In this document: positions 7,463 to 16,832 of the stretch, piece after piece
Position numbering within the stretch: position 1 is the stretch's first letter
Layout: every line of letters begins with the position of its first letter
Source of the DNA: Acanthamoeba lenticulata
Lineage: Eukaryota > Discosea > Longamoebia > Acanthamoebidae
Direction of reading: 5' to 3'
Assembly: GCA_002179805.1 (NCBI GenBank)
Contig: NAVB01001953.1
Span: 1 to 21,650, forward strand
DNA: 21,650 nucleotides
The notes under the pieces: generated by a model
What the model saw: only the letters and a program-made list of their open reading frames with translations
Database searches by the model: none
Told to the model about the DNA's origin: nothing
Position numbers and translations under genes: made by a program

Positions 7463-8991
7463 ATGAAGAAGCTCACCTCGCGTACGTTTGTTTCGTCCTT
7501 TCTCGTTTTTTGATTTCGAAGCTTGTCGACACCCAACGGACGTGCTCGTTGTCTCGACTCTTTGACTCCTCTCTCGCTTTCGTTCTTTTACATTCCTTCA
7601 AAAGTTGTTAATCTGCCGCGCACAGAATCGGATGGTGCCGGCCTCTCCCGCAGGAGGGACTCGCCGCGCTGGCTGTGCGCGCGTGAGGCCAAGCGGCACA
7701 CGGAAAAGTTGTTCCTCGCGCTCAGTGCGGCCTGGATCTCCGTCTTTGGCCTCGTCGTGGTGCGTGCCAGCCCTTTTCGGCTCCTCAAAATCTTGCCCCC
7801 ATTTCACGCCCCTCTCACGCTCGGTCTCGTCTCTCCGTCGTCCATGCAGGTGACGCAAGTGTACAAGCAGTTCAGCGACCTCGAGTACATGGCGCTGGCC
7901 CTCTTGATCTCGCTGCCCTTCGTCCTTGTGCCCCTCCTCTTCCCCTCGCCCGCCGAGAAGAAGACACCCATCACCGAGCGCTACTTTTTCAAGGCAAGCT
8001 TCTTCCTCCTCCTTCTTCTCTTCGTTCCACTTCTTCTTCTTCCTATCATCATTATTGTTGTCCTTGTTCACGTCATTCTCCTCCAAAAGGCGAACGTGTG
8101 GATCTGGATCTTTGGCTTCGTGGGCAACTACTTCTGGACGCACTACTTCTACAAGGTGTTGGGCGCCGCCTACTCCTTCCCGGTCACCATCATGCTTAAC
8201 GACGTACGCGTCTTGTCTCCTCCGGGGCTCGTCTGCCTCTCGCTCAAGAAAGCCACTCACGCTCACGGGGCGTGGCCGGCGCACAGGTGCCCTTCTTCCT
8301 GTACCTGATCACGCACGCCTACTTTTGCTCGTACCACACGGTCTCCACCATCCTCCTGCGCCGCTTCTGGACCAGGTAAAGCCCTCTTTGGTCTCCTTTT
8401 CGTTGTTATTGTTGTTGTTGTTGATGATGATCCTGGCGTCCCGTCTTTTATGTGGCAGTTCGCTCTACCCCTCGAACCGTGTTCTTCGGTTCATCGCCAG
8501 CTCGCTCCTCATCTTTGTGATGTCGGTCATCACCGCCTTCATGGAGACCTACACCATCTCTGAGGTCGCCCTCCTCCCCCTTTAGGCGTTACATTGTTTC
8601 AACACTAAACACATCGACCTGCTCCCCTCTCACGTCTTCCTCCTCATCCAACAGGTGCCCTATTACTCGCACACCGACAAGTTCCTGATGTACACAGTGG
8701 GCTCTGTGTTCTACGCCATCTACTTTTGCGTCTCGTTCCCCATGTTCTACAGGTTCGTCATCATCAACGTTGACAAACACGACGCATGCTGCTCCTCACC
8801 CATGATGGGGCTCACTGCAATGCTGCAGGGTGGAGGAGGAGGCGGGGGACAAGTGGGACCTGGCACGTGCTACGATCGATTCGCTCGGGGCTGCGATGAC
8901 CGTCACGATCTTCCTCGACTTTTGGCGCCTTTTGTTGCCTTCTATCGAGGGCTCTACGTTGGCCTGGAAGGGCATTCCCTACTTCAACTAA
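7463..8991 (+). CDS. CPI1: Cycloeucalenol cycloisomerase (sterol 9beta,19-cyclopropane ring opening)
   Basis: The enzyme opens the cyclopropane ring of cycloeucalenol to obtusifoliol in the cycloartenol route of plants, algae and some amoebae, in the ER membrane. Exons 7463-7481, 7626-7759, 7850-7993, 8090-8203, 8287-8375, 8459-8564, 8655-8752 and 8829-8991 give 288 residues. Family-like blocks: TQVYKQFSDLEYMALALLIS, ERYFFKANVWIWIFGFVGNY with FWTHYFYKVLGAAY, FMETYTISEVPYYSH, VGSVFYAIYFCVSFPMFYR and KWDLARATIDSLGAAM. Several hydrophobic helices fit a polytopic protein. Intron 3 (7994-8089) starts with GC, not GT (AAG|GCAAGC); the exon join KAN-VW matches the plant KASIW block, which supports removal of the intron. 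A (GTT)n run lies in intron 5. This gene supports a plant-type sterol pathway in the host. Confidence 0.93.
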
Positions 8992-9122
8992 AATCACTCA
9001 CGCCACTGCACCACGCGTTGACCGCAGGGCAAGAGTAGGTGATACCGTACGCATAAACTCATGAGAACTGTTCGCTTATCTTGTATTTTGTGGTAAGAAC
9101 CTGTTTGAGAATTGAATAAGCA

Positions 9123-9193
9123 GATTCCGTGGTGCAACGGTAGCACGCAAGTCTAACACACTTGAGGTCGCGAGATCGACACTCGCCGGAATC
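9123..9193 (+). tRNA. tRNA-Val(AAC): tRNA-Val(AAC), copy 3
   Basis: It is identical to the other two Val copies over 71 nt. The 5' flank is GAATAAGCA and a T6 run follows the 3' end (about 9199-9204). It lies in the 3' region of CPI1 and faces tRNA-His copy 2, repeating the layout seen at 6326-6710. Confidence 0.95.
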
Positions 9194-9383
9194 AATCCTT
9201 TTTTAAACTTTCGCATCTGCGCCTGGAAAGAAGTGCACGGGTTTGGGTCCGTAGCCAGCAAGCCAAGGGCTGGGTGAGGCTAAAGTGTGTTACCGCACCA
9301 CGGCAAGCTTTCTGAGGTGGCTATGGCATGTGCAAGAGCACTTGCGTTGTTGTTCCCAAGCCTAGATTCTGAACAAAAAAATT

Positions 9384-9453
9384 GCCAGGACCGGGAATTG
9401 AACCCGGGTTGTTGGTACCACAAACCAATGTACTACCACTATACTATCCCAGC
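9384..9453 (-). tRNA. tRNA-His(GTG): tRNA-His(GTG), copy 2
   Basis: All 70 nt are identical to the copy at 6641-6710. The 5' flank on the minus strand is ATTTTACAGCT, nearly the same as in copy 1, which suggests a short conserved upstream element. A T7 run lies just after the 3' end (plus-strand A7 at about 9375-9381). Confidence 0.95.
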
Positions 9454-9560
9454 AGCTGTAAAATTCTGACCACTTGTACATGAAGGGATGTTTCCAGGAA
9501 GGACATAAATTGAATTCATCTTGCCCTTTATGCTTCCGCTCCTTGTGTTGCTTGCCTGCA

Positions 9561-12500
9561 ATGGAGGCGCCCGGTGCTGGTGGCCCGTTTGAAACGCCAC
9601 CAGGCGCGAGCACGAGCGCCCGCAAGAAAAAACACAACGTTGGCCGGAGCAAATCAAGGCGGGACAGAGGCCAAGAATTGAGTGATTTTGAAGCAGGGTC
9701 GCCCAGCTGCCAGGGGAAGACTGATGAAGAAGACCTGGATACTTACGAGGACTGGACGCCTAACGAAACCAGTCAGCTCACACCCAAGCACATATTTTAC
9801 AACTACTACTCGACCGACGTGACGTGGTCGGCGCTCGAGGGGGAACGGGACCAGGCAAAGTGGCATGTGCGTTTCAGGAAAGCCGTGCTTCAGTTCGTTG
9901 TAGGCCACAAGGTCGAGGTGGCCAGCGTCCTCATCTGCCTCTTCATCCTTTTCCTCCTTCGCCTTTCCAGTACGCGCACCAACCCACTTGCAGCATCTTT
10001 TCCTCGCTGCTGCTGACACCACCACGCCCTCGCAGCGTGGCAGGACTTGACGTGGCAGGGCTGGTACACGGTTTTCGTAGTGTGCACCACCTTTTTCCTG
10101 CTTATCAAGAACGTCGCACCGCCAGACACCATCATGATCTTCACCATGATGCTCCTCCTCCTCCCCAACATCGTCACGCCCAGTGAAGCGGTCGCCGGTC
10201 CTGATAACCCACCAAGCCGCTGCTGCTGCCGCCAGCTCGCCTCCCGGCCTGCGACTCACCGTCTTTGCAGGGTTTGCGAGTGTGGGGATCCTGACGATCT
10301 CGGTGCTGTTCGTGGTGGCCGCCGGCATCGCGGAAACGGGCTCCATCCGTCTGCTTAGCGGTACCCAGCGGTACCTTGTTTGGCTCCTCCTGCAGCTGGT
10401 CCGCGCTCATGCTCCTGCCGTGCTGGCGGGTACCAGAGTGGATCCTGGGCAACACGACGAACATCTTTGTGGCGCAGCTGCGGCTCATGCCGCCCCTCAG
10501 CTTTCTCTCGGCCTTCACCAACAACACGCCGCTGGCGGCCATCATGATCCCTGGTCCGTCCTTCGCTCAATCGGGCTTGATGAAGTGCTGCTGCCGGCCA
10601 GGCCAGGGTCTGATGGTGTGAGTGTGTTGATCGCCGGATGCAGTCATCGAAAAGTGGTGCCGGACGTCGGGCGTGAAGCCTTCCAAGATGATGATCCCGC
10701 TCTCTTACTCGTGCATCTTTGGCGGCACATGCACCATCGTGGGCACCTCGACTAACCTCATCATCGTCGGGCTGGTTACCACCATCAACCCTACGCTTCG
10801 CTTTCCTTTCTTCGAGGTCAGCCTCCTCCTTCTCCTTCACGTTGTTGTTGTTGTTGATGAGGATCTTGAAGACGACGAACCGTGGCTGCTCGCTGACCTG
10901 GCTCGACAGATCGCGTATGTGGGCGTGCCCATCGTGGTGATCGGCGTCCTCTACGTGCTCCTCTTTTCGCAGTGGCTGCTGCCCGACCGCGAGGGACCCG
11001 TCCAGGAGCTCCTTACCCACCCTCGCGAGGCACGTCCGCCCAATGAGCGTTCCGCCTGCTTGGCCATGGCTCACCCTCTGTGCGCTATTTTCGGCCCCCC
11101 ACAGTACACGATCACAGTCATCGTGGAGCACAACTCGACGATCGATGGCAAGAGCGTCGGCGCGGTGGGCCTCAACAAAATCGAAGGCCTCATCCTCGTC
11201 AACCTCATCGTACGGGAGGACAGCCTTATTTTTATTATTTTTTTGTTTTGTTTTGTTTTTTTTTCCGAAATAATTCAGATTTTTGATTCATTTTGGGCAG
11301 AGGCGGGGAGTGGAGAATCCGGCCGTGTCGGCCGAGACGACCCTCTGTTCGGGCGACCTCTTGCTCTTTGCCGGCGACATCGAGAAGCTGGTCGACCTCT
11401 TCAGCATTTCGGGCATCAAGCCCACCAACCAGGCACGCCTCCGCCTGCCCCCTCTCGCATCAACTCGTGTGCTAACACGAGCGCTTGTGCGTGCTGACCG
11501 CACACAGGAGGACAAGATTGTGCATCCGTCAATCAACAAAGTGCTGGTCGAGGCCGTCGTCTCCCAAAGCGGCTCGCTTGTCGGCAAGACCATCGGTACG
11601 GCCGTATCAGCCCTCTGCTCCGTCATCATCTTGCTCACCATCGTCATCGTCATCGTCGTGCTTGTTGTTGTGGTCGCAGGCGAGGTCGACTTTGGGACGC
11701 GTTATGGCGCGGCGTTGCTGTCCGTCTCGCGCGAGGGTGAGCAGATCCTCTCGCGCGAGCGGCTGACGTCGATCAGCCTGCGCGCCGGCGATACGCTCTT
11801 GCTTGTGTGCCGGCCCGACTTGGCGGCCCATCCCGGGGTTGACGCTTGCCCCGACTTTCTGACGGTGTCCCGCGTGGGCGGGTCCAACGGCGGCAAGCTG
11901 GGCATCGACTACGAGCGCCTGGCCGTCGCGCCGGCCATCGCCATCGTCATGATCCTCGTCTCCACGATCGAGCTCACCAACCTTCTCACCGCTTCCCTGT
12001 GTGCCGCCTTTGTCATGATCCTGAGTGGTTGCATGTATGCTGCCCCGCTCCTGCCCGCATGTGTGTATGTATGTTCGTGTGGAAGCGCTGACACACGACA
12101 CACACGCGCAGTTCGGTGGAAAAGGCGGTGGTGGCATCCAATTTTCGGTTGATTGTGATGATCGCGAGCTCGTTCAGCCTGGCGGTGGCCTTTGAGAAGA
12201 CAGGTGTGGCTCAGGCCATCGCCAGCGACCTCGTACGACCTTGTCTTCATTCTGCCTGGCTTGTGCCCAGAAGTGGCTCATAATGCGTCTTGTTGGCTTG
12301 TGGCAGATATCGGTGTTCATGCCAGCTGGGAATCTGGGCATCCTCTATGGAGTGTATCTGTCGACAGCCCTCCTGACGGCGCTGCTCAACAACGCATCGG
12401 CAGCTGCTGTGATGGTGCCCATCGTCTTCTCCTTTCCAGCTGACCTTGTGGTCAACATCAACGTCAAGGCCTTTGTCTACTGCATCATGGTCGCTGCATC

Positions 12501-12723
12501 AGCAGACTTCTCCACACCCATTGGCTACCAGACTAACCTCATGGTTTGGGGTCCAGGAGGGTACTTGTTGCTTTCTTTTGTACCATCTTGCCTGGTTGAG
12601 AATTATCTTTTCACCTTCAAAAACACCAGGTACAAATTCATGGACTACACAAAAGTGGGCCTGCCCCTACAACTCATACTGTCACTGGTCTCAGTGGGGG
12701 TCATATACTGGAAGTTTGCTTGA
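9561..12723 (+). CDS. SLC13/DASS-type anion transporter with two TrkA-C (RCK-C) domains
   Basis: Thirteen exons (9561-9969, 10036-10197, 10271-10360, 10437-10553, 10644-10816, 10910-11029, 11105-11209, 11301-11432, 11508-11595, 11680-12034, 12112-12232, 12307-12560, 12630-12723) give 739 residues. A charged cytosolic head of about 110 residues precedes the membrane half with SAFTNNTPLAAIMIP (about 245-259) and GTSTNLI. Two TrkA-C-like domains follow (about 358-436 and 440-512, each with a GKS/GKT motif and GDxLLL). The second half contains LLNNASAAAVMVP and TPIGYQTNLMVWGPGG. This layout matches algal/bacterial Na+-coupled sulfate permeases (SLT/SAC1-like); substrate and coupling ion are inference. 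Two introns (11030-11104, 11433-11507) appear to use GC donors. The last intron (69 nt) is stop-free and in frame. Confidence 0.88.
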
Positions 12724-12917
12724 GTGGAGAGCCCACACCAAGCGACGCCACTACTGGGAAGCTCTAGATGGCATGATTGGAATGTGAGGCAAGGGACACG
12801 AATTTTGTTCCATGAATAAGCCAATGCTGCTGCACCGAAGCCAGAACACGTCGCACACAGACGACACCAAAGTAATACTGAAAGGGAGGAGGAAGAGCCC
12901 TTGTTAACGAAAGGCCA

Positions 12918-15900
12918 ATGTCAAAGCTTGATAAAGAAGTGAAAGCCGTGAAGGCGTTCTTCGACGGGTCCAAGACGTTTGAGAGTATGACATCATTATT
13001 TTCCATTTAAAAATCACGATTTCACATTTTTCTAATCAGCTTGCGATTGCTCATTCGGCCACAGAGGTGCGTTATGATGAGGACGAACGTAACCTCTATT
13101 TCTCCTTCAACGCGGGCAAGCGAAAGCTGCGGTTCCAGTTTTATGTGCCCTACGGCTACCCCGACGACCCTTCTCCTGACGAACGGCCCCTCCTTATGCA
13201 AGAAGAGGGCCTTCACGACGTGCGTCTTGTCTCTTCTCCTGCATTATTATTTTTATTTTATTTTATTCACATGAATATTGGCTCCTTGTAGGACCTCGTA
13301 GAACAAGTGAACGACTTGTCGCGCGAGGGCGGCTCGCTCCTTCAGGCCATTGAACTCATGCACAAACGTGCGTAACGTGGTGCTGCTGTGATCCCTCTAC
13401 ACGACGTCCTGCTCACACATCGTCCCCTGCGCAGTGCTGTTGAAGAAGTTCAACCTGAAGGTGTCGCGCGACGTGTCTCAAATGGGTCGCGGAGGCAAGG
13501 CCAAGGAGGACCCCATGGAATCGGAGGAGGACGAGGAGCGCTCGGCCTCTGAGTCCGAAGAGGAATACTACGACGACGATGAAGTCCAAACCGGCGTACG
13601 TCATCCCCAATCCCCATTTGCCTGGCATGGTCTCACCTTCAACCGCTCGGCCATGCAGAATCCTCGCCTGCGCAAAGACGTCGAAGAGACCGAAGCCTAC
13701 TTTGGCAAGGGCTCTGTCAAGGTGCGCCCAGGCCGCCGCCTTGTTAAGGCCATTGGTTGGTTGTTGCTGTGGAGGTGGCGGCTGACGGTTGTGGCCACAC
13801 TCTCTTGGGCTTGGCTGGGATGAGCAGTACTTCCCGGAGCTGTCGATGGTGCGCCTGTTCGTGGACACGACGTTCCTGACAGAGAGCGTGGCGTCGGCGC
13901 TGGGCATCGACTGCCACATACCCGTCAACGTGTCGCTCCACTTTGGGGAAGACTACCTGGCCTCGTCCCAACCGCCCAAATTCGAAATCGACCAGAAGCC
14001 CAAGGTCCGCCTCTCGCTTTCGCTTTTCGTTTTCGTTTTCTTTTGCACTTTTGAGCTTACACGCGGGCAACGCAATGTGATGGCGACAACACACAGGCAG
14101 AGCAGTTTGGGCTCCAATTCCAGATCACAGAGATCCTGCGCAATTGGATCCGCAACAACTGGGGTAAGAACGAGTATGCGACCTCGCTCACGACCTCCTC
14201 CGGCGGCATGAACAGTTCGTCGTCATCTTCTTCTTCTTCTTCGACGGGCAACAGCGGTCTGCTGGGCAAGTTCTTCAACAAGAAGCAAAAGACGTCGACG
14301 CCCGACACATCGTCGCCGTCGTCGAGCCAAGAGGCCAAGAGCGATGTCGTCTACGAGCCCGACAAGAAGTGGCCCAAGCAGCTCAAGGAGCTCATGGACA
14401 TGGGCTTTGAGCGCGACGTCTCCATGTACGCCCTGCAGACCACCCACGGCGTCGTCGTACGTGCAGCCCTTGGCGGCCCTCTTGCCCCTTCCGCCGTGTC
14501 GTTGGCTTAAGGTGGCGGCTGACGTCATACCACACGCGGCACATGGCGCAGTCCGAAGCGCTCAACCTGTGCCTCGACCCGCAGCCGTGGTTCTTGGAGG
14601 AGGCCAAGAAGATGGCCAAGAGCCAGGGCCAGCCGGCCACCCGGGCGCTCTCCAAGTCGCAGGCCTCGCGGACCAAATACAACTTCCTCATCTCCCTCGT
14701 CATCTACCTCCGCTCGCGTATTGGTTCGTCCTCCCATCCCACCACCTTCTTCCTCATCACCTTCGTCATCATCATCATCACGTTCATCGTCATGCTCATC
14801 GTCATCGTCTGTGCAGCCAACTGCAGTAACTACTGCCCGATCTGCGACGTGCGGCACGAGTGCGAGGGCCTCAAGCCCATCGTGTGCGCCAAGCCCGACT
14901 GCGTGTGGCGGTACGAGGAGCTCGGGCTGGGCGCCAACGTCAACGCCGAAATCGCGCGCGCGCCCGAGGTGGTCGATCTCATGATCTCGTTGGCCTGCGC
15001 CGCTGTCAACTCGGGCCGTGCTGACGTCATCCTCGAGCCCTACCCCATGGCCGACTTCGCCAACAACGGCACCAAGGACGTCAACCGCCTCGTACGCTCA
15101 TCTTTCATTCTACTCCATTCCAAACATTCTTCTCATTCTTCCATTTTTTCACACGAATATTGCAAAAATGAACAGAAAGCGGTGCTTGAGGGGCTGCCCT
15201 CCATGGCCGAGCTGACCGGCGCCGCCGAGATCCGGCCCTACCTCGACATGATCGATCCCAGCCCGCCCGTACGGCCGCTGTTCCTTGTCCCTCATCTTCA
15301 TCATCAGTCATCATCTTCATTGCTCACACGACACACAAACGACACAGGCCGGGAAGAACTACTACCGGCTCGTGCGGTGGCTGCTCACGTCCAACCGCGC
15401 CCACCTGGTCCGCCTCGCCGAGGAGCAGCAGATCAAGGAGATGGCGACGCCCTACCAGTACATGCTGCTCACCTCCACACCCGAGAAGGAGGCCCGCTTC
15501 GTCCAGCTCAAGAAGAAGTGCGTCCCTTCTTCTTCTTCTTAGTCTTCTTTTTAGTCTTCTTTTTCTTCTTCTTAGCTTGGTGCCCTTTGCCACACGTAGC
15601 GCGCGCTCACCACCCGCTCGTCTCGCCAATACAGGTACGGGTCGTTCATGGCCTTCCACGGGTCGCCCATGGAGAACTGGCACTCGATCCTCCGCAACGG
15701 CCTCCGCAACATGAGTGCGAGCCCCATCCTCTCCCCAATCTCCCCACACCATCAAGCGTAGCCGTCGTTGTCGTTGTTGTTTGTCGGGTGTTGCTCACTT
15801 TATTGGTGTTGTTGCGGCCCGTTTTAGGCAACACAAAGAACATGCTGCACGGCGCGGCGCACGGGGCAGGCATCTACCTGGCCCCCAACGCCGGCACCTC

Positions 15901-16420
15901 GCAGGGCTACATGCGTGCGGGCACCGTGCGTGACCCTTCCCTTCTCCTTCTTCACCTTTATCTTCGTCATCATCATCATCGTCATCATCACCGTCATCAT
16001 CGTCGCCGTCATGTTCATCACCGTCGTCATCATCGTTGTTGTTGCCTGACGCGGATGCAACCAATGTGTTGTTTTTTGTGGTGGTGTTGTTGTTGTTGTT
16101 GACAGGGCTGGGCCAAGAGCCAGTTCGGGTCGTCGCTGTCGTGCCTGGCCATGTGCGAGGTCATCAACCATCCGGACCTCTACGGCCGCGACCACAACCA
16201 GTGGTGCTACGTCGCCAAGGAAGACGGTACACCGCTTTATCTTTATCTTCATCACCCTGTTTCTTTTGTGCTCACAACTTGGGTGGTGGTGATGGGGGCA
16301 TGGGCAGATCACGTGATGACGCGATTCTTCTTCATCTACAGCAGCTCTAGCACGTTCCCCACTGCAGTCAACGCGCGGCAGCTGACGGTGCCCGACATCG
16401 AGGCCTTCAAGTCGAATTGA
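12918..16420 (+). CDS. PARP6/8-like mono-ADP-ribosyltransferase with UBA domain
   Basis: Fifteen exons (12918-12984, 13065-13219, 13292-13367, 13435-13595, 13659-13721, 13828-14004, 14097-14456, 14552-14723, 14817-15091, 15176-15268, 15348-15517, 15635-15714, 15828-15925, 16106-16226, 16308-16420) give 726 residues. Order: an N-terminal fold possibly UBC/RWD-like (residues 20-80), an acidic linker, a Ser run, a UBA-like segment ELMDMGFERDVSMYALQ (about 325-365), a Cys-rich block with C413, C417, C420, C426, C434 and C439, then EVVDLMISLACAA as in PARP6/8. The catalytic PARP part has FHGS (His598), GAGIYLA (Tyr633) and no Glu at the usual third position (TRFFFIY instead of NEYxxY), so mono-ADP-ribosylation is expected. 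Introns are full of ATC, CTT and GTT repeats. It starts 194 bp after the transporter stop. Confidence 0.85.
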
Positions 16421-16649
16421 TGATCCTGTCCAACCAACCCAAACAAGAATCGTTGATAAACTCATTTTTGTCCAATAGACGAAGAGCAAACGTTGGTTGT
16501 GGATCGGCTGGGGCATGCAGGCAAGGCAGCTTTCCTGTGCTCAGCCTGTTGCGTCGTGGCGTGAGTTGGCTCTTCGCTGGTTCCTCTGCCTGGGTATATA
16601 CTATTTTTAAAAGTTGCATTCATGAAAACTTGCAATTTATGGCAAGTCT

Positions 16650-16721
16650 GGGGGTGTAGCTCACATGGTAGAGCGCTCCGTTCGCATCGGAGAGGCAGCG
16701 GGATCGATACCCGTCACCTCC
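16650..16721 (+). tRNA. tRNA-Ala(CGC): tRNA-Ala(CGC)
   Basis: The 72-nt cloverleaf has acceptor GGGGGTG/CACCTCC with the G3-T70 wobble that identifies alanine tRNAs, D arm GCTC-ACATGGTA-GAGC, anticodon arm CTCCG-TTCGCAT-CGGAG (CGC), variable AGGCA, T arm GCGGG-ATCGATA-CCCGT and A73. As in tRNA-Val, the T loop begins with A54. A T4 run follows at about 16731-16734. Upstream are a TATATA (about 16594) and a small hairpin CTTGC...GCAAG at 16629-16645. It lies between the converging PARP and TSTD2-like genes. Confidence 0.95.
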
Positions 16722-16832
16722 AGTACACTGTTTTGCGACATTGTTTGCTTGGTAGGGCCGCTCGCTTGCAAACTCCCAGGCTTGTGCTAGTTTCGTGCGA
16801 GATGCCACACCAAACATGGGTCGAAATGCTAT

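Noticed and set aside
7598..8284. 228-codon minus-strand frame opposite CPI1
   Set aside because: It has low-complexity K/E-rich translation produced by pyrimidine-rich introns on the other strand, with no family motif.
9654..11131. Long minus-strand frames (230 and 258 codons) opposite the transporter
   Set aside because: They are shadows of GC-rich codons; the plus-strand exons carry clear SLC13 motifs.
14543..16102. 519-codon open frame on the plus strand
   Set aside because: It reads through two stop-free introns in frame and then goes out of frame after 15268; the true protein is the spliced PARP.
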